Notes under the pieces: generated by a model | Seen by the model: only the letters and a program-made list of their open reading frames with translations | The model's database searches: none | Told to the model about the DNA's origin: nothing | Part shown: one piece after another, positions 34,357-42,467 of the stretch | Layout of the letters: each line of letters begins with the position of its first letter | How positions within the stretch are numbered: the stretch's first letter is position 1 | Assembly: GCA_017462735.1 (NCBI GenBank) | Contig: JAFTQO010000004.1 | Location: 1-64,000 of the forward strand | DNA: 64,000 nt | Reading direction: 5' to 3' | DNA from: Clostridia bacterium | Lineage (GTDB): Bacteria > Bacillota > Clostridia > Christensenellales > Borkfalkiaceae | Made by a program: the position numbers and the translations under genes

Positions 34357-36989
34357 TTTCTCTTCCTTTTGTCAATGGCGTTTTCGATAATTTTTTGCAA
34401 TTCTACAAAAATGATAATCGTCGAAGACAAACCGAGCACAATAAGAAGTTCTATCCAGCCGATCATCGTGAAATCAAACAAGGCAGCAATCGGAGGCACA
34501 AAGACAACGAGCGCCGTCAACACAAGCGAACCCAATGCCGCCGCCCACAAATATTTGTTCTGCTTCTTCATCCTAAAGATAGAGTGTTGCAAAGAACGAA
34601 CGTTGAAGGAGTGCAAGGTTTCCGTCAAAGAAAGGGTCAAGAACGCCATTGTCATGCCGTGTTCTTGGCCGGCAAACATATTGCCAATGACAAAGGCAAT
34701 CAAGGTTAAAAAGCCGATAAACGCGCCCTGAATCACAACGTTAAACCCTAACCCGCCTGCAAATATGCCTTCCGTCGGTTTTCTGGGATCGCGCTGCATC
34801 AAATCTTTTTCGCCTTCTTCCATACCGAGCGCGATAGCAGGGAAAGTGTCCGTGATTAAGTTGATCCACAATAGATGCATAGGCTTGAGTAGCGTCCAGC
34901 CAAACATCGTAGCAAAGAAGATAGAAACGACCTCCGCTAAGTTGCTGGAAAGTAAAAATTGTATCGTCTTACGAATATTTTCGTAAATACGTCTCCCCTC
35001 GCCTACCGCCGAAACAATCGTAGCGAAATTGTCGTCTTGAAGAACCATATCCGCTGCCGTCTTCGTAACGTCCGTGCCCGTGATACCCATACCGATACCG
35101 ATATCCGCACTCTTGATACTAGGCGCGTCGTTAACGCCGTCGCCCGTCATCGCCGTGATATAGCCTTTTTTCTTCCACGTGTTGACAATACGGACTTTAT
35201 GTTCCGGTTGTACACGCGCGTATACGCAATAGTTGCCGATGTTTTGCTCGAATTCTTCATCGCTCAACTCCGCCATCGCCATACCCGTGATTGCCTGCGA
35301 TTTATCTTCGATAATCCCCAACTGCAAAGCAATGGCAATCGCCGTATCGATATGATCGCCCGTAATCATCACCGCACGGATACCCGCCGATTTGCAAAGG
35401 GCTATCGCGTCCTTCACCTCCGGACGGATGGGGTCAATCATCCCCGTCAAACCGATAAATACCATTTCTTTTTCTAAATCTTCGGGCGTAAAGTCGCTAG
35501 GGACCTCTTTTAAGGGTTTAAACGCCGCCGCAAGCACGCGAAGGGCTCTGTCTGCCATCTCTTTGTTAGCCGCCGAAATTTCTTCGCGTTTTTCTTCCGT
35601 TAAAGGCACAATTTTGCCGTCAAACCAAACTTTTGTACAACGCTTTAATATTTCGTCAGGAGCGCCTTTCGTATACTGAATAATTTCTTCGCCTTTTTGA
35701 TGTATCGTCGACATCATCTTGCGCATGCTGTCAAACGGCGCCTCTTCTTTGCGGGGTTCTTCCTTACCCAAATCCGTCTTGTTCAGCCCCAATTTATACG
35801 CATAATTGACGAGTGCGGCTTCCGTGGGTTCCCCCTTTGCTTGCCACGTTTCTTCGTCAAGGACGGCGTCGCTACATTGCGCCATGGCACGGGCAAGTAA
35901 TTGTTCATCCTCGCCGTACGTCTCCACCACCGTCATTTTGTTTTGCGTCAACGTACCCGTCTTATCCGAACAGATAATTTGTGTACACCCGAGTGTTTCC
36001 ACCGCAGTCAAACGCTTGACAACGGCATTGCTCTTTGCCATTTTCGTCATACCCATCGAAAGAACGATAGTGACAACCGTAGCAAGGCCTTCGGGAATCG
36101 CCGCAACCGCCAAAGACACGGCTATGATAAATCCGTCCAAAATAGCATGCGCGTCAAAACTGCCGCCTTTGATTAAGGTAACGGCAAAAATCACGACGCT
36201 AATACCCAATACGATAAAACTTAATATCTTCGACAAAGAATTGAGTTTCTTTTGCAAAGGCGTGATTTCTTTTTTCGTCTGCGTGAGCACGTCGGCAATT
36301 TTGCCCATTTCCGTCTGCATACCCGTAGCCACAACTACCGCTTTTGCCCTGCCGTAGACGACGGTACTGCCCATATAGACCATGTTCTTTCTATCGCCCA
36401 AAGGCACTTTGCCGTCTTTAGAAGAAAGCGCCTCCGCCTGTTTTTCCGCAGGCACGCTTTCACCCGTGAGCGCTGCTTCTTCTACTTTCAACGAAGCGCA
36501 CTCCAAAATCCTACAATCGGCAGGCACGCTGTCCCCCGCCTCCAAAATAACGACGTCGCCAACGACAACGTCCTCGTTTTTGACCGCCATAAGTTTGCCG
36601 TCGCGGATGACTTTACAGGTGGACGAAGTCATTTGTTTTAACGCCTCTACCGCCTGCTCTGCCTTACCTTCCTGTACCACCCCCAAAATCGCGTTTAAAA
36701 GAACGACAACAAGGATAATGATACATTCTGTAAACGACTCGTCGCCGCCCTGCATACGCTCGATAAGTACGGTAACAAAGTTGACCGCCGCCGCAAGCAA
36801 GAGGACGATAATCATCGGATTGCAAAGTTGAGCAAAGAAACGGGCAATCCAAGATTGTTTCTTGCTTTCCGTCAGTTTGTTTTTGCCGTCCCTTTCTAAA
36901 CGCGACTCCGCCTCTTCCTGACTGATGCCGTCCACAGTGGAATCAACTGATTTTAAAGTTTCTTCCGTTGATGATAAATAATATTTCAT
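34353..36989 (-). CDS. Cation-transporting P-type ATPase, Ca2+ type (P2A-like)
   Basis: An 878-aa P-type ATPase probably pumping Ca2+ out of the cell. LTGES (about 174-178) is the actuator motif, PEGL (299-302) in M4 is the Ca2+-site signature of SERCA/PMCR-type pumps, and SDKTGTLT (341-348) holds the phosphorylated Asp; TGDGVNDAP follows in the P domain. About ten membrane segments are visible. The ATG with AAGGAG five bases upstream is chosen over an in-frame GTG six bases earlier. Two tandem promoters lie upstream, one with a palindrome in its spacer. Confidence 0.94.
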   Translation of the reverse strand: MKYYLSSTEETLKSVDSTVDGISQEEAESRLERDGKNKLTESKKQSWIARFFAQLCNPMIIVLLLAAAVNFVTVLIERMQGGDESFTECIIILVVVLLNAILGVVQEGKAEQAVEALKQMTSSTCKVIRDGKLMAVKNEDVVVGDVVILEAGDSVPADCRILECASLKVEEAALTGESVPAEKQAEALSSKDGKVPLGDRKNMVYMGSTVVYGRAKAVVVATGMQTEMGKIADVLTQTKKEITPLQKKLNSLSKILSFIVLGISVVIFAVTLIKGGSFDAHAILDGFIIAVSLAVAAIPEGLATVVTIVLSMGMTKMAKSNAVVKRLTAVETLGCTQIICSDKTGTLTQNKMTVVETYGEDEQLLARAMAQCSDAVLDEETWQAKGEPTEAALVNYAYKLGLNKTDLGKEEPRKEEAPFDSMRKMMSTIHQKGEEIIQYTKGAPDEILKRCTKVWFDGKIVPLTEEKREEISAANKEMADRALRVLAAAFKPLKEVPSDFTPEDLEKEMVFIGLTGMIDPIRPEVKDAIALCKSAGIRAVMITGDHIDTAIAIALQLGIIEDKSQAITGMAMAELSDEEFEQNIGNYCVYARVQPEHKVRIVNTWKKKGYITAMTGDGVNDAPSIKSADIGIGMGITGTDVTKTAADMVLQDDNFATIVSAVGEGRRIYENIRKTIQFLLSSNLAEVVSIFFATMFGWTLLKPMHLLWINLITDTFPAIALGMEEGEKDLMQRDPRKPTEGIFAGGLGFNVVIQGAFIGFLTLIAFVIGNMFAGQEHGMTMAFLTLSLTETLHSFNVRSLQHSIFRMKKQNKYLWAAALGSLVLTALVVFVPPIAALFDFTMIGWIELLIVLGLSSTIIIFVELQKIIENAIDKRKRK

Positions 36990-37045
36990 AAGCACTCCTT
37001 TTCAAAAAGAAAACTCACACACTATTTTTGGCTTTTACGGGCTCA

Positions 37046-37074
37046 ATTATAGCGTATGAGTCTCATTTTTTCAA
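37046..37074 (-). promoter_or_regulatory. Proximal promoter of the Ca2+-ATPase, palindrome in spacer
   Basis: On the - strand, TTGAAA (37069-37074), 17-bp spacer, TATAAT (37046-37051). The spacer carries a perfect palindrome ATGAG-T-CTCAT (37056-37066), a good place for a small repressor or activator to bind between the boxes. Confidence 0.78.
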
Positions 37075-37149
37075 ACGGTTCCGAACAGTTTCCTGTCGTC
37101 TTGACGAAAGCCGTTACGCTTTTTCAGCGCAAATTACTCCCTCATCGTC

Positions 37150-37169
37150 AGTTTTCTTTTTAGAAAACT
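37150..37169. other. Small hairpin in the Ca2+-ATPase leader
   Basis: Arms AGTTTTCT (37150-37157) and its complement (37162-37169) around TTTT. It lies between the two promoters, so only transcripts from the distal promoter contain it. No U-run follows on the - strand, so it is not a normal terminator there. Confidence 0.5.
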
Positions 37170-37185
37170 TATTTTTTATACGTTT

Positions 37186-37214
37186 ATTGTAGTATTTTTG
37201 GAAATTATTGTCAA
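37186..37214 (-). promoter_or_regulatory. Distal promoter of the Ca2+-ATPase operon
   Basis: On the - strand, TTGACA (37209-37214), 17-bp spacer, TACAAT (37186-37191). Transcripts would have a leader of about 190 bases containing the 37150-37169 hairpin. Confidence 0.75.
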
Positions 37215-37256
37215 GCGTTTGATTTCCAACGCTCACTTTTTTACAAAATTTTCACC

Positions 37257-38690
37257 CTAACTACCGCCGACGCCGTTTGACGGCCATGTACGGTTGGCTT
37301 TGAACCAATCTGTTTCTTTGAATATCGTATTGTTGTTGCTACAATTGACTGTTACCTCGCTGCCATTGGAAGAGACTGTAATCGTACCATTGTAAGACAT
37401 AAAACCGTCGTTACCGTCCGTAATCGTCGTCACATAGATTTTATCCGTATAGGGCGCAACGTTATCGACAAACGCCTGCGAAGGGAAATCGTTAAGCGGA
37501 TTGTCTGTATACTCCATATTGCCGCAACAGCAACAAACACAAATAATCTCGGGCTGTATGACTGCCATGAATTCCGCTGACGAGGAAGTGGGACTACCGT
37601 GATGTCCTGCTTTATACAGTTTTACACGCGGCAAATCATTTTCAGTCACCAAGGACTCTTCCCCATCCGCTTCTAAATCTCCTGTGAACAAATAATGATT
37701 GTTTCCTTGCGAAAGCAACGTACATACGGAATAATTATTTTCGTCGTCCCCCGTGTCGTATGTTTCGTAATACTTTTGATAAAGAATATTAAAAGTAATA
37801 CCTTCTGCAAGCGTGTACGTCCGCTGCGCGCCGTTTTCATAATTCCAACATTCTAACGCCGTATACACAACCGCCCCTTGCGATACAGCGTAATCTACCG
37901 CCGCCAAATACTTGCCGTATAAATTACTGGCAGTCGCCTCCTTTTTAGTCAAAGGGAATTGAATAATCGTCCCCACGTCGTAAGTATATAAAATGCCGTT
38001 ATAGACTCCTTTACTAGAGGTGCCTACAAACGCCCCGATATGGTCGGTATGCGCGTGCGTTGCTACTACGTATTCGAGTTTCCCATCCGTGCAATACTTA
38101 GCGATTTCCGTATTTAAATGCGCCGCAGAAGATTGCAAAGACCCTGCGTCGATAAGAACTTCGGTATCGCCCGTTTTAATCAGCGTGCAGTCACCTGTGC
38201 TTGCATTGCCTAGTTCTAAGAAATGGATTTGTAAGTCGTCGGTAGAAGTCGACGTCCCGTCCCCACCACTTGTAGGCGCAAATCTTGCCTCTAACGCTGT
38301 GTTTGCCGTCACCGTAAAGGTGTATACTTGACTATAAGATACGCATGTCGCACCATTAAACCAACCCACAAAAGCGTACCCTTGATTGGCGGTTGCGCGC
38401 AACGTGGCCGTCTCGCCCTCCTTAAAGGCACCTGCCCCCTCTATCGTACCGCCAGCCTGTACGTTTTGCTGGACGTCGACAGTATACTCTTCTTTATCTT
38501 CAACCACCTTTTCCTGAGGGATTATCCCTTCCAAGAAGGAAATCGTGATGATACGCTTATAATGCAAGAAACAGCAACCCACCAAACAAATAATCAGCAA
38601 AATGACAATTGCCAGCGTTATTTTGGGATATTTCTTGGCGGTCTTTACCACTTCTTTTTGCGTTTTTTTGCTTATTTTTCTTTTTGCCAT
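37257..38690 (-). CDS. Membrane-anchored or secreted ComEC-like metallo-beta-lactamase protein with InlB-like repeat
   Basis: A 477-aa protein with a Lys-rich N-terminus, one hydrophobic segment (about 22-42), an InlB-B-type repeat (GEGATLRATANQGYAFVGWF-like, about 90-135), then a metallo-beta-lactamase domain with THAHTDHIG for zinc binding and KAGHHGSPTSS as in the extracellular ComEC nuclease-like domain. The catalytic domain should face outside. Unusual is a CVCCCCG run near the end. The ATG at 38690 (GGAAAG upstream) is chosen over a start 12 bp earlier. It follows the pfl terminator directly; no own promoter is seen, so readthrough may feed it. The substrate is unknown. Confidence 0.85.
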   Translation of the reverse strand: MAKRKISKKTQKEVVKTAKKYPKITLAIVILLIICLVGCCFLHYKRIITISFLEGIIPQEKVVEDKEEYTVDVQQNVQAGGTIEGAGAFKEGETATLRATANQGYAFVGWFNGATCVSYSQVYTFTVTANTALEARFAPTSGGDGTSTSTDDLQIHFLELGNASTGDCTLIKTGDTEVLIDAGSLQSSAAHLNTEIAKYCTDGKLEYVVATHAHTDHIGAFVGTSSKGVYNGILYTYDVGTIIQFPLTKKEATASNLYGKYLAAVDYAVSQGAVVYTALECWNYENGAQRTYTLAEGITFNILYQKYYETYDTGDDENNYSVCTLLSQGNNHYLFTGDLEADGEESLVTENDLPRVKLYKAGHHGSPTSSSAEFMAVIQPEIICVCCCCGNMEYTDNPLNDFPSQAFVDNVAPYTDKIYVTTITDGNDGFMSYNGTITVSSNGSEVTVNCSNNNTIFKETDWFKANRTWPSNGVGGS

Positions 38691-38702
38691 ATCTTTCCAC
38701 AA

Positions 38703-38730
38703 AAAACTGCCGTCAAAAAACGGCAGTTTT
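38703..38730 (-). terminator. Terminator of the pfl operon
   Basis: A perfect 10-bp stem (38703-38712 with 38721-38730; AAAACTGCCG and complement) with an 8-base loop and a U6 run on the - strand. It lies 18 bp past the glycyl-radical domain gene and about 10 bp before the next start codon. Confidence 0.92.
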
Positions 38731-38747
38731 CCTTTGTTTTAATTGGA

Positions 38748-38981
38748 TTACATCGATTCGTGAATCGTACGCGCGATAACGTCATCTTGTTGCTCTTTGG
38801 TGAGTTTGATGAAGTTTACCGCATACCCAGAAACACGGATGGTGAGTTGGGGATATTTTTCAGGATGTGCTTGCGCATCCAAAAGGGTGTCGCGGTCAAA
38901 TACGTTGACGTTAAGGTGATAGCCACCGTCGCCTACGTAGCCGTCTAACATACTTACTAAGTTATCTACTCTGTTCGACAT
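38748..38981 (-). CDS. Separate glycyl-radical domain of pyruvate formate-lyase
   Basis: A 77-aa gene that equals the C-terminal domain of Pfl[15 protein letters not shown] (22-35), [17 protein letters not shown] (39-55) and the final RTIHESM match the PflB end; G52 in RVSGYAV is the residue that carries the radical. Its N-terminus ([18 protein letters not shown]) continues where the 677-aa core stops and lacks the N-terminal domain of GrcA/YfiD, so it is a natural PflB piece rather than a spare-part homologue. AAGGAGA 7 bases before the ATG shows independent translation. The gap to the core gene is 66 bp. It must presumably bind the core to form active enzyme. Confidence 0.95.
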   Translation of the reverse strand: MSNRVDNLVSMLDGYVGDGGYHLNVNVFDRDTLLDAQAHPEKYPQLTIRVSGYAVNFIKLTKEQQDDVIARTIHESM

Positions 38982-39047
38982 AATGAAATCTCCTTTTATG
39001 ATATTTTCTTTTACCCTATTTTATGCCGCAGGGTGGACGGCTTGAGA

Positions 39048-41081
39048 TTAGTCCTCTTTACCCAAGGAGGCAGGGGTGATGGAGAAGGTATTGGAAATAC
39101 CGTCTCTAGAATACTCGTAAGGCAATTTTGCAACCGATTCAAGGGATGCAAGCGCACCGTTACAGTCTCTACCGTGCATAGGGTTAGCACCGGGAGCAAG
39201 AGGCGTACCTGCGCGTCTGCCGTCGGGCGTGTTACCCGTCTTCTTACCGTATACGACGTTGGACGTAATAGTAAGGATGGACGTCGTAGGAACGCTGTCA
39301 CGATAGGTGTAATGGCTCTTAATCTTCTTCATGAAGGTCTTAACAAGCCATACCGCGATTTCGTCTGCTCTGTCGTCGTTGTTGCCGTATTTAGGGAAGT
39401 CGCCTTCGATACGATAGTCCACTACGATACCGTGTTCGTTGCGGATAGGATATACCTTTGCGTACTTGATTGCGGACAATGCGTCTGCCGTACAGGAAAG
39501 ACCTGCAATACCCGTCGCGAAGAATCTTCTAACGTTGGTGTCGTGCAACGCCATTTCCAAAGACTCGTAACTATACTTATCGTGCATATAGTGGATGAGG
39601 TTGAGGGTGTTGACGTAAAGGTCGGCAAGCCAAGTCAAAATGTTTTCGTATTTTGCAACGACTTCGTTGTAATCAAGCGCGTCGTCGCTGGTAATTGCTG
39701 CAAACTCAGGGGAAACTTGCATAGGTTTACCCGTCTTCTTGTCGAGCATAAGTTCGTCCTTACCGCCGTTGATCGCATAAAGCAACGCCTTAGCAAGGTT
39801 AGCACGAGCACCGAAGAATTGCATATCCTTACCTACTCTCATACAACTTACACAGCAAGCGATTGCATAGTCGTCGCCCATTTCAGGACGCATCAAATCG
39901 TCGCTTTCGTATTGGATGGAGGAGGTACGGATGGAAATTTCCGCACAGTATCTCTTGAAGGCAACGGGCAATCTCTTGGACCACAATACCGTGAGGTTAG
40001 GTTCGGGTGCGGGACCAAGGTTGTCAAGAGTATGCAGAATACGGAACGCAGTCTTCGTAACGAGCGTTCTGCCGTCTACGCCCATACCGCCGATGGCTTC
40101 GGTTACCCACGTGGGGTCGCCAGAGAAAAGTTCGTTGTATTCTTTCGTTCTCATGAACTTCACGATACGAAGTTTCATAACGAAATGGTCGATATATTCT
40201 TGTGCTTCTTCTTCCGTGATAAGGCCTCTATCCAAGTCACGTTGAATATAGATATCAAGGAAGGTCGTGTTTCTACCGATGGACATCGCCGCGCCGTTTT
40301 GGTCTTTTACTGCCGCAAGGTAGCCAAAGTACAACGCTTGCACCGCTTGTTGCGCCGTTTCAGCGGGTTTGGAAATATCGCAACCGTAGATAGCCGCCAT
40401 TTCTTTGAGCGCTTTGAGCGCTTTGACTTGATCAGCCACTTCTTCGCGATTTCTTACCTTTTCAGGGGTCATGTCGCCGTTCATTGCGAGTTTGTCTTCT
40501 TCCTTTTTCTTGATAAGGTAGTCGACCCCGTAAAGGGCGACACGGCGATAGTCGCCGATGATTCTACCACGGCCGTATGCGTCGGGCAAACCGGTCAAGA
40601 TGTGAGCAGAACGCGCCGCACGCATTTCAGGCGTATACGCATCAAACACACCCTCGTTGTGCGTCTTACGATATTTCGTGAAGATTTCCTTTACTTGAGG
40701 GTCGATTTGATACCCGTACATTTCCAAAGCGCCTTCGGACATACGGATACCACCGAAAGGTTGAAGGGCACGTTTGAAAGGTTCGTCCGTTTGAAGCCCT
40801 ACTATTTTTTCAAGGTCTTTATCCAAGTAACCTGCACCGTGAGAAGTCAACGAGGATACGATCTTCGTATCTGCGTTGAGTACACCGCCGTTGGCAAGTT
40901 CTTTTTTCGTCAAGTCGCAGACGATTTGCCACAATTTTTTCGTCGCTTCCGTTGCGGGAGCAAGGAATTTAGAGTCCCCTTCGTACGGCGTATAGTTGTG
41001 TTGAATAAAGTCTCTTACGTCAACCTCGTCGTTACACCATTTGCCAGGAACAAATCCTTCCCATCCTTTATATTGCATCAT
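39048..41081 (-). CDS. pflB: Pyruvate formate-lyase catalytic core lacking the glycyl-radical domain
   Basis: A 677-aa PFL core converting pyruvate and CoA to formate and acetyl-Co[14 protein letters not shown] near 25-37 and the active-site pair C409-C410 ([12 protein letters not shown]) are intact, but the protein ends [10 protein letters not shown], exactly before the part that in E. coli PflB (760 aa) carries the radical glycine. The missing part is the next gene (38748-38981); together they give 754 residues. The stop is followed by 66 bp with a strong new ribosome site, so this is a gene split and not a simple frameshift. The activase gene is in the same operon. Confidence 0.95.
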   Translation of the reverse strand: MMQYKGWEGFVPGKWCNDEVDVRDFIQHNYTPYEGDSKFLAPATEATKKLWQIVCDLTKKELANGGVLNADTKIVSSLTSHGAGYLDKDLEKIVGLQTDEPFKRALQPFGGIRMSEGALEMYGYQIDPQVKEIFTKYRKTHNEGVFDAYTPEMRAARSAHILTGLPDAYGRGRIIGDYRRVALYGVDYLIKKKEEDKLAMNGDMTPEKVRNREEVADQVKALKALKEMAAIYGCDISKPAETAQQAVQALYFGYLAAVKDQNGAAMSIGRNTTFLDIYIQRDLDRGLITEEEAQEYIDHFVMKLRIVKFMRTKEYNELFSGDPTWVTEAIGGMGVDGRTLVTKTAFRILHTLDNLGPAPEPNLTVLWSKRLPVAFKRYCAEISIRTSSIQYESDDLMRPEMGDDYAIACCVSCMRVGKDMQFFGARANLAKALLYAINGGKDELMLDKKTGKPMQVSPEFAAITSDDALDYNEVVAKYENILTWLADLYVNTLNLIHYMHDKYSYESLEMALHDTNVRRFFATGIAGLSCTADALSAIKYAKVYPIRNEHGIVVDYRIEGDFPKYGNNDDRADEIAVWLVKTFMKKIKSHYTYRDSVPTTSILTITSNVVYGKKTGNTPDGRRAGTPLAPGANPMHGRDCNGALASLESVAKLPYEYSRDGISNTFSITPASLGKED

Positions 41082-41118
41082 ATATCAATACACTCCTGTA
41101 AATTATTTTTCTATATTT

Positions 41119-41427
41119 TTAGGATTTTCGCTCCGCAATCTTCGCGTCTATCCATATTTCCAAAATTTCTTCAGGTTGAAAACCCGAACAACGGGCAAAT
41201 ATCTCCCCGTCTTCTACCAGCAAAATCGTGGGGACTTTTTCTATCTCCCACTCTTCCATCAGCGCCATCGTCGAATAATCCGCCTCGACGTGGACGAGTT
41301 TTACGTCCCCTCTCGCCTCGCAGATATCTTTTAAAATAGGCATCAAAGTCAAGCAGTTGGCACAACTCTCGCCGCTAATCTCCACGACGCAGAGGCCTTG
41401 TAATTTTGCTTTTAATTCTTCCGTCAT
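41119..41427 (-). CDS. Thioredoxin-like protein with CANC motif
   Basis: A 102-aa thioredoxin-fold protein with redox motif SCANC (C22, C25) instead of the usual CGPC, a cis-Pro in KVPTILLV near 66-73 and a complete fold length. It has no signal peptide, so it is cytosolic. The ATG has GGAG 6 bases upstream and lies 53 bp inside the pflA 3' end, in another frame. It sits between pflA and pflB, so a role in keeping PFL or its activase reduced is a tempting inference; no direct evidence is visible. Confidence 0.87.
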   Translation of the reverse strand: MTEELKAKLQGLCVVEISGESCANCLTLMPILKDICEARGDVKLVHVEADYSTMALMEEWEIEKVPTILLVEDGEIFARCSGFQPEEILEIWIDAKIAERKS

Positions 41428-42154
41428 CGTCTTCTCCACGCAATATCTTTCTCGCGTTGTCCACGCGCGCTTTCTCAGGAGGCTGCACGCCTTTCAGCGG
41501 ATAGGAAATGCCCAACTTTTCGTACTTGACCTCTCCCATCGTGTGATAAGGAAGCACTTCGACTTTTTCAACCGTCTTTAACGTGTCGATAAACGCTTTC
41601 AGCCTTTTTAGCGACTCGTCTTCGTCCGTGAGCGTCGGCACAAGCACGTGGCGTATCCACATAGGCTTGCCCTTGTCCGATAAAAACTTGGCGAATTGCA
41701 AAGTACGGGCGTTGGTTTGTCCCGTCAGTTTTTTGTGCGACTCGTCGTCGATATGCTTGATATCCAGCAAGACCAAATCGCAAACTTCCAACAACTTTTC
41801 GTGTTTGCGAACAACCTCTTCGTTGCTTGCGTCGAACGTAAAGCCCGACGTATCCACACACGTGTGTATCCCTTTCTTTTTGAGGAGGGTAAACAATTCG
41901 ACAACAAAGTCGATTTGCAAGAGAGGCTCGCCGCCCGAAAGGGTAACGCCGCCTTTCTCCCCAAAGTAATTTTTATATTTCAAAACGCGCCCCGCAACCT
42001 CTTCCACGCTGTAAGAAGTGCCGCCGCCCTCCCAAGTATCGGGGTTGTGACAATAGAGACACCGCAACGGACAGCCTTGCATAAACGTTACGAAACGAAT
42101 CCCAGGCCCGTCTACCGTGCCGAACGATTCAAACGAATGTATGCGTCCCGTCAT
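41375..42154 (-). CDS. pflA: Pyruvate formate-lyase activating enzyme
   Basis: A 259-aa radical SAM enzyme that puts the glycyl radical on PFL. C28, C32 and C35 in CPLRCLYCHNPDTW bind the [4Fe-4S] cluster; GGVTLSGGEPLLQ near 75-87 binds SAM; the C-terminal KLGISYPLKGVQPP is a PflA hallmark. The ATG at 42154 (AAGGAG upstream) gives the standard N-terminus MTGRIHSFESFGTVDGPG; the frame is open further upstream but without family sequence. pflA comes first in the operon, opposite to the common pflB-pflA order. Its last 53 bp overlap the thioredoxin-like gene. Confidence 0.95.
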   Translation of the reverse strand: MTGRIHSFESFGTVDGPGIRFVTFMQGCPLRCLYCHNPDTWEGGGTSYSVEEVAGRVLKYKNYFGEKGGVTLSGGEPLLQIDFVVELFTLLKKKGIHTCVDTSGFTFDASNEEVVRKHEKLLEVCDLVLLDIKHIDDESHKKLTGQTNARTLQFAKFLSDKGKPMWIRHVLVPTLTDEDESLKRLKAFIDTLKTVEKVEVLPYHTMGEVKYEKLGISYPLKGVQPPEKARVDNARKILRGEDDDGRIKSKITRPLRRGD

Positions 42155-42227
42155 ATTTCTCTCCTTATACTCCAAAAAAGCGAATACGTCGCTTGAGCCG
42201 CGTCGCTTCACTTTTCTATACGTATGT

Positions 42228-42256
42228 ATTATATCAATATCCGTCGAAAAAGTCAA
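42228..42256 (-). promoter_or_regulatory. Proximal promoter of the pfl operon
   Basis: On the - strand, TTGACT (42251-42256), 17-bp spacer, TATAAT (42228-42233). The expected start lies about 67 bases before pflA. Confidence 0.83.
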
Positions 42257-42332
42257 GCCTTTCGCCTTTGAAAATGCTGGAAACACGGAGACACACAAAG
42301 ACTTTTTATGAAAATATCCTCGTTGCATTTTT

Positions 42333-42361
42333 ATTATACAATACTTTGTAGGAAATTTCAA
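42333..42361 (-). promoter_or_regulatory. Distal promoter of the pfl operon
   Basis: On the - strand, TTGAAA (42356-42361), 17-bp spacer, TATAAT (42333-42338), 105 bp upstream of the proximal promoter. Tandem promoters are common before pfl genes and may respond to different signals. The 313-bp gap 42155-42467 holds nothing else besides these promoters, the palindrome and the rpoC terminator. Confidence 0.75.
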
Positions 42362-42398
42362 TACCTTTTTGTAAAAAACTTGTAAAACTTATCCCCTT

Positions 42399-42413
42399 TT
42401 TACCTTAGGTAAA
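42399..42413. promoter_or_regulatory. Palindrome upstream of the distal pfl promoter
   Basis: A perfect 7-1-7 inverted repeat, arms TTTACCT (42399-42405) and its complement (42407-42413), centred about 48 bp upstream of the distal -35 box. An activator position is plausible; the binding protein is unknown. Confidence 0.45.
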
Positions 42414-42424
42414 GCGCAAAAAAA

Positions 42425-42455
42425 ACGCCCTCCCTCGAAAAAGGAGGAAGGGTGT
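42425..42455 (-). terminator. Terminator of rpoBC
   Basis: A 12-bp imperfect stem (42425-42436 with 42444-42455, one G-U and one mismatch), flanked by A/T runs, beginning 13 bp past the rpoC stop. U-rich on the - strand. Confidence 0.85.
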
Positions 42456-42467
42456 CTTTTTTATTGA

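Noticed and set aside
37150..37169. Terminator between the metallo-beta-lactamase gene and the Ca2+-ATPase
   Set aside because: The stem is A/T-rich and no U-run follows on the - strand; a promoter lies just upstream of it, so it is in a leader.
38748..38981. Reading the 77-aa gene as a GrcA/YfiD spare part
   Set aside because: GrcA has an extra N-terminal domain and works beside an intact PflB. Here the PFL core lacks its own radical domain, so the gene is the missing half.
38982..39047. A frameshift or sequencing error splitting pflB
   Set aside because: 66 bp separate the two genes, with a stop codon, non-homologous text and a strong AAGGAGA ribosome site before the second ATG. One or two base changes would not restore a single frame of normal sequence.
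39033..41339. A 768-codon open frame on the + strand, opposite pflB
   Set aside because: It is antisense to a highly conserved enzyme, reads as Arg/Val/Phe-rich text without a family motif, and has no ribosome site. It arises from codon bias of the real gene.
41375..42361. A longer pflA starting at 42361
   Set aside because: The added 69 residues cover the promoter region and have no family sequence; AAGGAG precedes the ATG at 42154.
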